Assembly: GCA_963815935.1 (NCBI GenBank)
Contig: CAWFIL010000002.1
Coordinates: forward strand, 62,001 to 126,000
Length of the DNA: 64,000 bases
Direction: 5' to 3'
Source: JARIHD01 sp963815935
GTDB lineage: Bacteria; Patescibacteriota; Saccharimonadia; Saccharimonadales; UBA4665
Below are positions 19,478-28,820 of the stretch, piece by piece; position 1 is the stretch's first letter, and each line of letters begins with the position of its first letter. The position numbers and the translations under genes are program-made. The notes beneath the pieces are model-generated. The model was not told the DNA's origin, did not search any database, and saw only the letters and a list, made by a program, of their open reading frames with translations.

Positions 19478-20197
19478 ATGAAACAACGTCTTGACCAATT
19501 GGTGCACGCGCGTGGCCTCGTAATTAGCCGTAGCCAAGCCGAAAGCTGGATCCGTTTAGGGAAGGTGCGGGTTAACGGTGAGGTGATTACGAAGCCGGGC
19601 TACTTTGCGGACGAAAAGGCCGAAGTAGAGTTGAAGGCCGAAGCGCAATATGTCAGTCGAGCCGCCCTCAAACTTGCCTCGGTTGCTACTATACTGTGCC
19701 TTGATTTTAAGGGGAAGGTAATGCTGGATGTGGGCAGCTCAACAGGTGGGTTTACCGATTTTGCGCTTCGGCATGGGGCTAGTAAGGTTATTGCTGTTGA
19801 AGTAGGCACCGACCAGCTACATCCTAGCTTGCATGGCAATCCGCGTATCGAATTGCACGAGCAGACCGACATCCGCAGCATAAAGACACTCAGTTCCGCT
19901 GTGGATATCGTGGTTATCGACGTCTCGTTTATTAGTCTACGCGAGGTCTTGCCGCATATCGCTAAACTATCCGGTCCACGTACTAGAATTATCGCTATGG
20001 TGAAGCCGCAATTTGAAGCGACAGCTTCGAATCTCAAACACAAGGGCGTTATAAAAAATGACCGTATGCGCCGTGATATCCTTAGGGACTTTGAATCGTG
20101 GGCTAGGCAATACTTTGTAATCGCCGATAAAGCTGACTCGGATATAGCTGGTTCCAAAGGCAACGTTGAGCGCTTTTACAGCCTGCAAAAGATTTAG
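19478..20197 (+). CDS. tlyA: TlyA-family rRNA 2'-O-methyltransferase
   Basis: An N-terminal S4 RNA-binding domain (RLDQLVHARGLVISRSQAE) is joined to an FtsJ-type SAM methyltransferase domain. The SAM site is MLDVGSSTGGFTDF, and the K-D-K-E catalytic set is consistent with VVIDVSF and MVKPQFE. In mycobacteria TlyA methylates rRNA at the subunit interface; the exact target here is inferred. TATAAT lies just before the ATG with almost no leader. Length 239 residues is slightly short. Confidence 0.88.
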   Translation: MKQRLDQLVHARGLVISRSQAESWIRLGKVRVNGEVITKPGYFADEKAEVELKAEAQYVSRAALKLASVATILCLDFKGKVMLDVGSSTGGFTDFALRHGASKVIAVEVGTDQLHPSLHGNPRIELHEQTDIRSIKTLSSAVDIVVIDVSFISLREVLPHIAKLSGPRTRIIAMVKPQFEATASNLKHKGVIKNDRMRRDILRDFESWARQYFVIADKADSDIAGSKGNVERFYSLQKI

Positions 20198-20266
20198 TAA
20201 ACCGGCAGGTATTTTGCTAATGTATACACAGATGAGTATGCTAGGCAGGCTCAAGGGGGCACCGAA

Positions 20267-20689
20267 GTGGCTAAATGGTTGATGTTGATGATTGCTGTGG
20301 TGGCGATTGCTATATTGGCGTACTTTGGTGCTGTTCGTTACTGGGATGCGCATAACACTTCCGAAGCGGCCGTTGCAACCTTTATGGACAGCCTAGCTGA
20401 TGCCGATGCCCCCAATACGTATGCCTGGCTCACTGACGCCGCACAACAGCAGTATACGAGTGCTGGCTGGCAGGCCTATGTGCGGTCGTTAGACAAGGTC
20501 GCGGCCTCGCCGGTGCTACAAACGCAAGAAGCCATTGACGACCAGTTTAATGTTTATCCTGTGAACAGTAATCCACAGCGTTACACGTTTAGTATGCAAG
20601 TTCAGGGTCGCCAGTATTGGGTCGCGGCAGTTATACTTAAACAAGGTAAGTTCTGGATGGTTGATGATTTCCAGGGCGGTTACAAATAA
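20267..20689 (+). CDS. Small membrane-anchored protein upstream of VirB6-like gene
   Basis: A 140-residue protein with an N-terminal helix (WLMLMIAVVAIAILAYFGAV) and an extracytoplasmic domain of about 110 residues that resembles NTF2/lumazine-like accessory folds (ATFMDSLADADAPNTYAWLT). The start is GTG at 20267 after GGGGG. The stop overlaps the ATG of the VirB6-like gene (TAATG), so the two are coupled and probably work together. Confidence 0.6.
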   Translation: MAKWLMLMIAVVAIAILAYFGAVRYWDAHNTSEAAVATFMDSLADADAPNTYAWLTDAAQQQYTSAGWQAYVRSLDKVAASPVLQTQEAIDDQFNVYPVNSNPQRYTFSMQVQGRQYWVAAVILKQGKFWMVDDFQGGYK

Positions 20690-23600
20690 TGAAGGAATTC
20701 TACAAACGGTTCGGGCTTATCTCTCTGGCGCTGGTCAGCTTGCTGGCAACGGCCTTGCGTATGTTGCCTGCGTCTGTTGCCGCCGCCGGTGAGACGTACA
20801 CCTGGAAGGACTACAACACAATTGTAGCGGCTGGAGGCGACCTCAAGGGTTCAACCGAGTATAAGCTTGTCCAGGGGTCGAACCCCCAGCGGTTCAGCAC
20901 GAACACCTTCCCCCAGAATAAGGCCGGTTGCCAGCTAGAGCTAACAATTACGCTCAATAGTGATACCTCTGCAACGCTTCACTCGCCGCTGCCCGTGCCG
21001 CCTACTGGTCCGTCGGCACGGCCTCAGGGTGCAGTTTACTGTAGCGACATGAAGGTCAAGAATGTCTGTACTGGTATTTGGCCTTTCCAGACTTGCCACA
21101 ATGAGTATGACGGTCCACTCTTCCCAGGTGTAAGCGCCGGTTACGATGGACACCAGGTTACTGTTGGTGGTACCCGACCAGGGTCGGGCAATCAAAGCGA
21201 AGACAAGTTAAACCAGCGAGTCTCGGTTATTATCAACTCGCCTAACCCCAATAGCTCGTCGCCAGATACGATTACGATTCAGATTAAAGATCCCGGCGGT
21301 AAGGTCTTGTTTAGTGCCGAAGCCAAGAAAGAAGCTTCGCTTGGTAATACTGACCCCAACAGCGATCTATACGTTGACCCGCAATATCAACCCGTTAACT
21401 ACCTTGCCGACTTCTATCTAACTCCCGGTAACTATCTGGCTTGTGCCAGCATCGTAATTCCTGATTGTAAGGGATTTACCAAGGTTAAACTTGGGGACCC
21501 AGGCTATGGGCCGATGATTTTGGAGTATGGTGATGACTCCACGAAACGCCAGATTAAGGTTAATGTTGTGGCCACTTATGTGGGTGGCCCAAAGGACCTG
21601 ACAGTTGGCCCCTTTGACGTTACGCTTCGCAAACCGAGCGGGGAACTGGTCGACCAGCAGACCGATACGGCAACTCATAAGATGACCAATGCCGAGCAAC
21701 AGGCTAACGGCCTTATCACGGTTACTTATGAGATGACAACAACAACGGCCTTTAATGGTCTGGACCCGGCTACCTACGAAATTTGCGTGGTGGGTATACC
21801 CGACTGCCAAGACGTTGCAAAGGCTGCCGGTTCGTCGGCTGAGGTTACCTTCAAGCTTGACTGGAATGCATTTGACTCCAACTCGAGCGAGGAACGCGAC
21901 TGCAAGGATAAATACCAGGTTATGGGCGTAAAGGCTATAACTTTTTTGGTCTGTTCGGTCATAGATACCGGCACATATGCTGTGGGTAGTCTCGATAGTG
22001 TAATCGGCAGTCTGCTTACTGTTGACGTTAACGACATCTTTAGTGATAGCTCGGGCAGTAATGCTTACCATACCGCCTGGAATTCGTTCCGTGCTTTTGC
22101 GCTGGGCTTGCTGGTTATCGCTGCTCTGGTTATGGTGGTGAGCCAGGCCGCTGGGCTTGAGCTGCTTGATGCATACACTATCCGCAAGGTTCTGCCTCGT
22201 TTACTCGCCGCTGCCATTCTTATCTCACTCTCGTGGAATATTCTGGAGTTTCTGACGGGGCTGAGTAATGACGCAGGAAACGGTATACGGAGCATTATAT
22301 ATGCACCGTTTAAGGACATGGCGAATCTGGGCGGCAGTATCAGTGGCGGCAGCATAGTAGCGCTGACCTTAATTGGCACAGGTGGTGCGTTGGCCTTTGG
22401 CTGGATTGGTCTACTGAGCTTTGTGGTTACTGGAGCGATTGCGTCATTGGTCGCGGTAAGTGTGCTGATTTTGCGGAAGATATTAATCTTGTTGATTATC
22501 ATGATGGCACCGTTTGCGATTGCTGCATCCATCCTGCCAAATACGCGTAAGCTGTACGAGGCGTGGAAGTCTGCTCTTACGGCCGTGTTGGTTGTTTTTC
22601 CGATTATTATGGCCTTCATTGCCATCGGCCGTGTATTCTCGACAGTTGCGTTCCATTCACCGGGTAGCCAGACCGTCAATCAACTGATAGCCATCATCGC
22701 CTACTTTGCGCCGTACTTCCTGATAACTACTGCCTTTAGGATGGCTGGTGGGCTTATCGAAAAGGCTAGCGGTATGCTGAACGAGCGCAGCAGGGGTGTT
22801 TCGGAGCGTTTGCGTGAATACCGCGGGAACAAGGTCACGCAAAACATGTCAAATATGGCACAGGGGCAGCGGTTCCAGGGTAGCAATCCTTTGGCGCGAA
22901 GTTTTAATGCCACTACTTTCGGTGCTACTACACTGGCTAGATCTAAGGTTAAAGGTACAGTGCTCAATCCGTTTAACTATGCAACAAGTGGGGGTCGTCA
23001 ACGTGCCCGCCTGGCCATGGCGAATGCGATTGGCCAACGACGAAACCTCAACGCCATGAATTATGCTGACTCCGATGCAGCAAAAGTTGCTAAGTTTAGT
23101 GATGCGTTGTTGCGTGCACAGACCTACGCTAATGCGTCCGAGGCGTTGGCTAACATGAGCACTGACTTTGGTATGGACGAGGGGTCTGTACAGAGTGCAG
23201 TCGCCGCGGCTAAGGCCAACGGCGGGTTCGGGCGTAACCAGCAGCTTAACGCGACTGCTGGCCTATTTGCTACAGGGACTGGCTACGATGACTTGAGACA
23301 AGCTGTTGAGGCTATCCATCGTGTTGCGGGCAATAACGAAGAGATGGCTATGTCGCTTATTGGTAATGGTAACGCCACATCTGGCGATGTGGGTCGTACC
23401 GACCTCAAGCCATCTTTTGGTGAGTATGTACGACTGTACAACTCTATTCGTCAGAACGGATCAGTGTCTGATGCCGAGATTAATCAGGCGTACGTTGAGG
23501 CGATTAAGCAGAACGACACCAACAGCTTGGTGCGCGGCAAACCAAAGGCTACGTCGAACTTGGCCCCAGTTTTGGCCCAGGCTTTGCACGAAGCCCGTCA

Positions 23601-23997
23601 GACCGCTAACGACCCAAATGCTGGTTTCAACGACCAGGGAGAAAGCTTGCAAGAGCTCGCCAAGGTTGAGGCGGGGCGACTGGCTGGTATTGCGGAGCAG
23701 ATGCAACAGAATGCAGGTATGTACGCATCGGGTGTCATTAGAACTTCAACTGATACCATGCACACCGATACACGTGCTGATCGTCTGGAAGTCCAGGCTG
23801 AAGCCTCACCGTATGTTACTGCCGTTAGCCCAACTTCAGGTGAGCTGAGACCAGTTATGATGCCAGACCCGACTGATCCATTATCGGCAACTGACCCCGC
23901 TAAGGCTCGCCAGGTTCCCATACCTAAGCCCATCGACCCCAGTACTGCTCGCGGTTATAATGAGCAGAAGCCTATTGATCGTCGACAGGGGCGCTAG
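20689..23997 (+). CDS. Large VirB6/TrbL-like type IV secretion membrane protein
   Basis: 1102 residues. A signal peptide (residues about 8-33) is followed by a Cys-containing exported region of about 400 residues. Then come at least six membrane helices (about 460-680), with a long loop and a basic exit similar to VirB6/TrbL inner-membrane channel proteins, and a cytoplasmic Gln/Ala-rich C-terminus of about 400 residues. VirB6-like giants are known in CPR secretion loci. No VirB4, VirB11 or VirD4 gene is in the window. The long extracellular front end is unusual for VirB6 and may contact host cells. Confidence 0.7.
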   Translation: MKEFYKRFGLISLALVSLLATALRMLPASVAAAGETYTWKDYNTIVAAGGDLKGSTEYKLVQGSNPQRFSTNTFPQNKAGCQLELTITLNSDTSATLHSPLPVPPTGPSARPQGAVYCSDMKVKNVCTGIWPFQTCHNEYDGPLFPGVSAGYDGHQVTVGGTRPGSGNQSEDKLNQRVSVIINSPNPNSSSPDTITIQIKDPGGKVLFSAEAKKEASLGNTDPNSDLYVDPQYQPVNYLADFYLTPGNYLACASIVIPDCKGFTKVKLGDPGYGPMILEYGDDSTKRQIKVNVVATYVGGPKDLTVGPFDVTLRKPSGELVDQQTDTATHKMTNAEQQANGLITVTYEMTTTTAFNGLDPATYEICVVGIPDCQDVAKAAGSSAEVTFKLDWNAFDSNSSEERDCKDKYQVMGVKAITFLVCSVIDTGTYAVGSLDSVIGSLLTVDVNDIFSDSSGSNAYHTAWNSFRAFALGLLVIAALVMVVSQAAGLELLDAYTIRKVLPRLLAAAILISLSWNILEFLTGLSNDAGNGIRSIIYAPFKDMANLGGSISGGSIVALTLIGTGGALAFGWIGLLSFVVTGAIASLVAVSVLILRKILILLIIMMAPFAIAASILPNTRKLYEAWKSALTAVLVVFPIIMAFIAIGRVFSTVAFHSPGSQTVNQLIAIIAYFAPYFLITTAFRMAGGLIEKASGMLNERSRGVSERLREYRGNKVTQNMSNMAQGQRFQGSNPLARSFNATTFGATTLARSKVKGTVLNPFNYATSGGRQRARLAMANAIGQRRNLNAMNYADSDAAKVAKFSDALLRAQTYANASEALANMSTDFGMDEGSVQSAVAAAKANGGFGRNQQLNATAGLFATGTGYDDLRQAVEAIHRVAGNNEEMAMSLIGNGNATSGDVGRTDLKPSFGEYVRLYNSIRQNGSVSDAEINQAYVEAIKQNDTNSLVRGKPKATSNLAPVLAQALHEARQTANDPNAGFNDQGESLQELAKVEAGRLAGIAEQMQQNAGMYASGVIRTSTDTMHTDTRADRLEVQAEASPYVTAVSPTSGELRPVMMPDPTDPLSATDPAKARQVPIPKPIDPSTARGYNEQKPIDRRQGR

Positions 23998-24057
23998 TCT
24001 GTACTTCTGTTAGGTAATCTGTTGTATAGAGTAATCCTAAGATGGTAAACTTCCGGT

Positions 24058-24714
24058 ATGTATTTTAAGAGCCGCGTAGAAGCGGGCCAGCTGCTAGCAA
24101 AACAAATAGTTCAGAGGTACAAGGGAGCAGATTGCGCCGTGGTGGCCCTCAATGATGGGGGTGTGATGGTTGGCGCACAGATCGCGCTACAACTGCACTG
24201 TGTGCTGACTATGCTGCTTGCGGAGGCTATAAACTTGCCACGCGAGGACGCGGCGGTCGGGGGCATTAGCCAGGATGGGTCATTCTCGTACAATCAAAAG
24301 TATAGCCAGGGCGAAATAGAGGAATTTACATCCGAATACTACAATTTTATCGAACAAGAAAAGATGACCAAAATGCAGGAGATGCATCGCGTAGGGGGCA
24401 AGGGCGGTCTTATCCGTCGCAACCTTCTCAAAGATCGCAACGTCATTCTGGTGACCGACGGTTTGCTAGATGGGTTTGCCCTGGACATTGCTTTGCAGTA
24501 CTTCAAGCCCATTCACACCAAGAAGCTGATCGTTGCTACGCCACTAGCTAGTGTTCCGGCCGTCGACCGTATGCACGTGCTCGCCGATGATATCTTTTGT
24601 TTGAGTGTGCTCGAGGACTACATTTCTACCGAGCATTATTACGACGTCAACGACGTGCCGCCACACGATAAAGTAATCAAGACTATCGAAGAAATCGTTT
24701 CACGCTGGCAGTAG
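24058..24714 (+). CDS. Phosphoribosyltransferase-like protein with altered PRPP loop
   Basis: A 218-residue protein with the type I PRTase layout: an N-terminal hood and the beta-strand leading to the PRPP loop, followed by KKLIVATPLASVPAVDRM and the typical YISTEHYYD end. The PRPP loop, normally DDGxATG, reads TDGLLDGF, so PRPP binding is doubtful. It may be a regulatory or repurposed member. The extended -10 TGG-TAAACT ends six bases before the ATG. Confidence 0.6.
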   Translation: MYFKSRVEAGQLLAKQIVQRYKGADCAVVALNDGGVMVGAQIALQLHCVLTMLLAEAINLPREDAAVGGISQDGSFSYNQKYSQGEIEEFTSEYYNFIEQEKMTKMQEMHRVGGKGGLIRRNLLKDRNVILVTDGLLDGFALDIALQYFKPIHTKKLIVATPLASVPAVDRMHVLADDIFCLSVLEDYISTEHYYDVNDVPPHDKVIKTIEEIVSRWQ

Positions 24715-24715
24715 T

Positions 24716-25369
24716 TTACTCAAGGTAGCTGCGAAGCTTCTGAATGTCACAAATTGTAATAACCGACTGTTTGTCGCGGGCTATCAGGCCTTGGCGTTCG
24801 AGTACGGCGAGTTCACGACTGGCCGTTTCGCGTGTGGCGCTAATGGAGCTAGCGATATCCTGATGGCGCAAGGGTACATCTAGCACAATGCCGTTTTTGG
24901 TCTGTTTGCCAAAGCGCCGAGCGGTGGTTAGCAAAAAAGAAATGATGCGTTCTCGGACCGAGCGGTACTCGAGGTTAAGAATTCGCTCGGAGTGGAGACG
25001 GTACATGCCAACCAGCATATCAATAAGGGGAAGGGCTGCCGCCGGATTGTCTCGCAGAAAGGCTCTAAACTGGGCTCGGCTTATCTGGAAGAGTTCGGTC
25101 TGTGTGAGGGTGGCATAAATAATGCCCCTATCTTCGCCGGTAATCGCCCAGGTGAGGCCGAGTATCTCGCCTTTTTTGCGAATTATGAGTAGGTTTTCTT
25201 CGCCGTACTTGGTGATGTCATAGGCTTTGACAAGACCATGTGCGATATAAAAAATACCCGACGGGGATTCGCCGGGCCTAATAACAAACTCACCTTTTTT
25301 GTACGTCAGTCTCGTTCCCTGGTGGAACAAGTTGACGAGCGCATTGTGCTGGCTGTCCGTCGTCAACAT
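24716..25369 (-). CDS. Crp/Fnr-family transcription regulator
   Basis: An N-terminal cyclic-nucleotide-binding-type beta-barrel (about residues 15-120), a dimerisation helix and a C-terminal winged helix (HQDIASSISATRETASRELAVLERQGLI). The N-terminal Cys cluster of FNR is absent, so it is not an obvious oxygen sensor. CATAAT ends six bases before the ATG on the minus strand. Convergent with the PRTase-like gene, with their stops two bases apart. Confidence 0.88.
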   Translation of the reverse strand: MLTTDSQHNALVNLFHQGTRLTYKKGEFVIRPGESPSGIFYIAHGLVKAYDITKYGEENLLIIRKKGEILGLTWAITGEDRGIIYATLTQTELFQISRAQFRAFLRDNPAAALPLIDMLVGMYRLHSERILNLEYRSVRERIISFLLTTARRFGKQTKNGIVLDVPLRHQDIASSISATRETASRELAVLERQGLIARDKQSVITICDIQKLRSYLE

Positions 25370-25440
25370 ACTTTCATTATGACATAAATCACATTCTACT
25401 CAATAGAAAAAAGAATGTGACCAAAATCGCTTCTCAAACG
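25370..25440 (-). promoter_or_regulatory. Probable self-regulated promoter of the Crp/Fnr gene
   Basis: Read on the minus strand, AATGTGATTTATGTCATAAT contains Crp-like half sites (TGTGA and TGTCA) overlapping the -10 (CATAAT) that precedes the regulator's ATG by six bases. An inverted repeat CACATTCT (25389-25396 region) / GAATGTG (25412-25418 region) lies beside it. Autoregulation is an inference from this layout. Confidence 0.45.
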
Positions 25441-25522
25441 TGACGAAGCTAACCGACAAATGCCTATCTTTACATCTATTATGATAATGCTGGCTATATG
25501 AGGTCGGCGAAAGGGGGTAATA

Positions 25523-26074
25523 ATGGTGAGCTTCAACGAAGTTGAAGAGCAGCTTAAAAAGGTGGGGTGTAATTTCCGTTTCTGGAATCGTCCAGAAATC
25601 AAGGAACTTACGAACATTCTAGTGCCTGGGGAGGTAGTGGCTCAAATAGCCAATGGTCGCTACGAGAATGGGTACGCGCTCCTGTGCGTGACCAATCATC
25701 GCCTACTGCTCATAGACAAAAAACCAATGTTCTTAACGCTCGAAGACCTAAGGTTTGACATGATCTCCGAGATAGACTACAGCGCACAGGCTATAGAGGG
25801 GACGATCACGATCATGACGCCCAACCGCAAGCTACGGTTCACTGGGTGGAACCATGCGCGGCTACGAACTATACTCAACTACACACAGCAGCGGGTAACA
25901 GAGTTGCGACAACATTACATCCAGCGGCAATTCCAGGTCACCCAACGTGACGACGGTTACAGTGCACCAGTTGTCGGCAGCCTGGCACTACAGGGCAACC
26001 AAACAGTGCCTCTCAACCCGTACACGAATGGCCCACTGGTAATGCGTCGGCGACGGATCCCCAAGTTCTACTAG
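25523..26074 (+). CDS. Bacterial PH-domain protein (YokE-like)
   Basis: A 183-residue soluble protein. The centre (residues about 32-125) follows the bacterial PH-domain pattern: VPGEVVAQIANGRYENGYALLCVTNHRLLLID, then strands ending in an amphipathic helix. The C-terminal 40 residues are basic and disordered (MRRRRIPKFY). GGGGG precedes the ATG. PH-like domains in bacteria often bind proteins or membranes; the role here is unknown. Confidence 0.6.
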   Translation: MVSFNEVEEQLKKVGCNFRFWNRPEIKELTNILVPGEVVAQIANGRYENGYALLCVTNHRLLLIDKKPMFLTLEDLRFDMISEIDYSAQAIEGTITIMTPNRKLRFTGWNHARLRTILNYTQQRVTELRQHYIQRQFQVTQRDDGYSAPVVGSLALQGNQTVPLNPYTNGPLVMRRRRIPKFY

Positions 26075-26240
26075 GAACACCAGGAGCGCTCTTTACAAAA
26101 CAAAATCCCAATAGGAAATTATGCGATTACTTGGTTGCTCTAACCGGTAATGGCTCACTACACGTTGTCCTAAATTTTGATTTAGGTATCTGCCAAGTTC
26201 GTTTTAATGAGGTGGCAGGTGGCAAGGTTTGGTGCCAGAT

Positions 26241-27323
26241 TTAGACGTTAAACCTGAATTCGACGACATCGTCAGGCTGCATGACATAGGCTTTGCCTTC
26301 AGTCCGTAGCTTGCCAGCCGCCTTAGCGGCGCTTTCAGACCCGGCGGCCACTAGGTCGTTGTAGTTAACGATTTGCGCTGCAATAAATCCGCGTTCGAAA
26401 TCGCCGTGTATAACGCCGGCCGCCTGTGGGGCAGTGAAGCCTTTCTTGATTGTCCAGGCTCGGACTTCTTTTTCGCCAGCTGTCAGATAGCTTTGCAGGC
26501 CAAGAATGTCGTATGCGGTGTGAACGAGCTGTACGAGCCCGGATTCACCTTGTCCGTAGCTTTCCAAGAGTTCTCTGGCGTCAGCTTCGTCCAAGCCTTG
26601 TAGCTCGCTCTCGAGTTTGGCGCAAACAAACAACGAGTGGGCGGGGGCAACTAACTGAGCCAGCTCCTGTTGATGTGCTTTGTCGCCCAGGCCAGCCTCA
26701 TCCAGGTTGAACAGGTAAATGACTGGCTTTGCCGTTAATAATTGCAGGTCGGCGATGTGCGCAAGTTCGAGGTCGCCTTCTGCGCCCGAGAGTGGCTTGC
26801 CGTCGTTCAGTAGATCGTAGGCGCGCTTGGTGGTGTCGTAGATGGCTTTGAGCTTGGGGTTGGCTCGTGCCTCCTTCTCTAGTTTGGGCAAGCGGCGCTC
26901 AACGGTCTGTAGGTCGGCTAATACTAATTCGGTATTGATAACGTCGATGTCTTTTTGTGGCGAGATATCGTTGTCCACGTGGATTACATTACTATCCTTA
27001 AACGCTCGCACGACTTGGACAATGGCATTCGTTGTGCGGATGTGGCTCAGGAATTGATTGCCCAGACCCTCGCCTTGGCTGGCGCCCGCAACGAGCCCAG
27101 CGATATCAACAAATGTGACGGTGGCTGGCACAATCTTTTGGGCGTGGTACATGTCGGCTAGCTCAAGCAGCCGACTGTCTGGAACGGGCACGATCCCAGT
27201 ATTGGGATCGATAGTTGCAAACGGATAGTTAGCTGCCAAAATATTGCTGCCGGTCAGGGCATTGAATACCGTGGACTTACCGACATTGGGCAAGCCTACT
27301 ATGCCAATAGAAAGTGAACTCAT
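26241..27323 (-). CDS. ychF: Ribosome-binding GTPase/ATPase YchF
   Basis: An Obg-family P-loop protein of 360 residues. G1 is GLPNVGKST, G3 is DIAGLVAGASQGEGLG, and the G4 position reads NLDE in place of NKxD, the YchF hallmark for ATP preference. A coiled-coil insertion and a C-terminal TGS domain (about 280-360) follow. On the minus strand TGT-TATAAT ends six bases before the ATG, the clearest leaderless promoter on this strand. Confidence 0.96.
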   Translation of the reverse strand: MSSLSIGIVGLPNVGKSTVFNALTGSNILAANYPFATIDPNTGIVPVPDSRLLELADMYHAQKIVPATVTFVDIAGLVAGASQGEGLGNQFLSHIRTTNAIVQVVRAFKDSNVIHVDNDISPQKDIDVINTELVLADLQTVERRLPKLEKEARANPKLKAIYDTTKRAYDLLNDGKPLSGAEGDLELAHIADLQLLTAKPVIYLFNLDEAGLGDKAHQQELAQLVAPAHSLFVCAKLESELQGLDEADARELLESYGQGESGLVQLVHTAYDILGLQSYLTAGEKEVRAWTIKKGFTAPQAAGVIHGDFERGFIAAQIVNYNDLVAAGSESAAKAAGKLRTEGKAYVMQPDDVVEFRFNV

Positions 27324-27439
27324 GCGGATATTATAACAGAGGTAGTGGTATTGGCGAAATGAGAGACAGGCTCATGACTACCAAGTCTTACACTGTTTAG
27401 TTTTGGTGTGTGCTCCAAAACATCCTTCTTGGCGGCCAA

Positions 27440-27455
27440 CCTAGGATATACTAGG
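27440..27455 (+). promoter_or_regulatory. Palindrome over the -10 of the tail-fibre-like operon
   Basis: CCTAG-GATATA-CTAGG is an inverted repeat that covers TATACT (27447-27452), the likely -10 for the gene at 27527. Transcription would give a leader of about 70 bases with AAAAGGA before the ATG, unlike the leaderless genes elsewhere. A repressor binding this palindrome would block the promoter directly. Confidence 0.45.
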
Positions 27456-27526
27456 TACATACAAGCATAAGCACTGGGGACGAAAAGAACGTACACGCAG
27501 AACAAATAAAAGGACAGTTAGTTTAA

Positions 27527-28801
27527 ATGCCTCGCTTACCAATTCCCGGGTCGGATGATGGAGCATGGGGAGACCTCCTCAATGCCTTTTTGAGTGTAGA
27601 GCATAATCCTGACGGTAGCCTTAAATCCACCGGTAGTCTTGGCGGCAAGGCTGATGATACTACTGTTGTTCACTTGGCTGGGCCAGAATCCATAAGCGGC
27701 GTAAAAACATTTACTGCTTCTCCCAATGTGCCAGTGCCGACTAGTGGAACGCAGGCCGCCACCAAACAATACGTCGACAACACTGTGGCCGCGGGGGCGC
27801 CCGACGCTACGACTAGCGCAAAAGGTATAGTGCAGCTTGGCGGTGACCTAGGCGGAGTGGGTACTACTGCTGCCGCTCCAGTTATTGCCGATGGTGCGGT
27901 CACCAATAGCAAAATTGCCAATGGCGCTATCAGCGCAAATAAACTTGCCGCCGGTTCGGTGACCTCAAACGAAATTGCCGACGGCACAATTACTAATACT
28001 GATATATCTGGGACGGCAGCCATCGCTAAAAGCAAGCTCGCGGCGCTTGCTATTGTTGACGCCGACGTAAATGCCATTTCGGAGGGCAAAATAACTGGCT
28101 TAGCTTCAGACCTCGCTGCCAAAGTCAGCAAGTCGGGCGATACCATGAGTGGCGACCTTACGGTAGGCAGTCTCAATCTTTTTGTTAGCAACGGTGGCGG
28201 TATCGGTCGGATAACTACCAACGACACCAATGTACGCGTGGGGTATTATGACGACATCGCGCGTGGTCCTCAGGTTGAAATGTACGACGCGGGTCATCCA
28301 ACCCGACCAGGAGAGATGGCGCACGTCTTTGGTAATAATCCAGCAGGGCAGGTAACCTTTATTCACGCTGATGGCTCGGGCGGCTTCTCGACTGTCGCCA
28401 GTATCGATGCCGCCGGGAACATGAATCTGAGCGGCAATGCAACGCTGCCAGCCGACCCGACTACCAATTTGCAGGCCGCCACCAAACAATACGTCGACAA
28501 CACCGTGGCAGGCGGCACCGGCACCCTTGCAGTAGTCACCAAAAGTGGCTCCTATGGTGCTACTACGAGCGACAACGTTATCCTTGTCAATGCCAGTGGC
28601 GGGGCAGTAACTATAACCCTCCCTACGGCGACAGGCAATAAACGGCAGTATACCGTAAAGAAGATTGACAGCTCAGCCAATGCCGTAACGCTAGCCACTA
28701 CCGCTAGCCAGACAATCGACGGTGTGGCATCGGCGGTCATAGAAATACAGTATGCAAGTATCAGTGTCGTCTCTGACGGCTCAAACTGGTTTATAATCTA
28801 G
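27527..28801 (+). CDS. Phage tail-fibre-like surface protein
   Basis: 424 residues of Ala/Thr/Gly-rich, low-charge repeats typical of tail fibres. It starts MPRLPIPGSDDGAWGDLLNA, followed by GVKTFTASP, collagen/pentapeptide-like runs (SKIANGAISANKLAAGSVTS), SGDTMSGDLTVGSLNL and a C-terminal beta-rich domain. The AATKQYVDNTVA motif occurs twice, encoded by a 39-base DNA repeat. No signal peptide or anchor. No other phage genes are nearby, so it is not a plain prophage remnant. Confidence 0.65.
   Translation: MPRLPIPGSDDGAWGDLLNAFLSVEHNPDGSLKSTGSLGGKADDTTVVHLAGPESISGVKTFTASPNVPVPTSGTQAATKQYVDNTVAAGAPDATTSAKGIVQLGGDLGGVGTTAAAPVIADGAVTNSKIANGAISANKLAAGSVTSNEIADGTITNTDISGTAAIAKSKLAALAIVDADVNAISEGKITGLASDLAAKVSKSGDTMSGDLTVGSLNLFVSNGGGIGRITTNDTNVRVGYYDDIARGPQVEMYDAGHPTRPGEMAHVFGNNPAGQVTFIHADGSGGFSTVASIDAAGNMNLSGNATLPADPTTNLQAATKQYVDNTVAGGTGTLAVVTKSGSYGATTSDNVILVNASGGAVTITLPTATGNKRQYTVKKIDSSANAVTLATTASQTIDGVASAVIEIQYASISVVSDGSNWFII
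27751..27789 (+). repeat. 39-base direct repeat, copy 1
   Basis: Identical to 28471-28509 except at one base (T at 27784, C in the other copy). The copies lie exactly 720 bases apart, in frame, within the tail-fibre-like gene. The near-identity at DNA level is greater than protein constraint requires and suggests recent duplication or gene conversion. Confidence 0.85.
28471..28509 (+). repeat. 39-base direct repeat, copy 2
   Basis: Second copy of the repeat at 27751-27789. Recombination between the copies would delete 240 codons in frame, giving a shorter fibre. Confidence 0.85.
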
Positions 28802-28820
28802 AAGAAGTAGGGGGAGAAAC

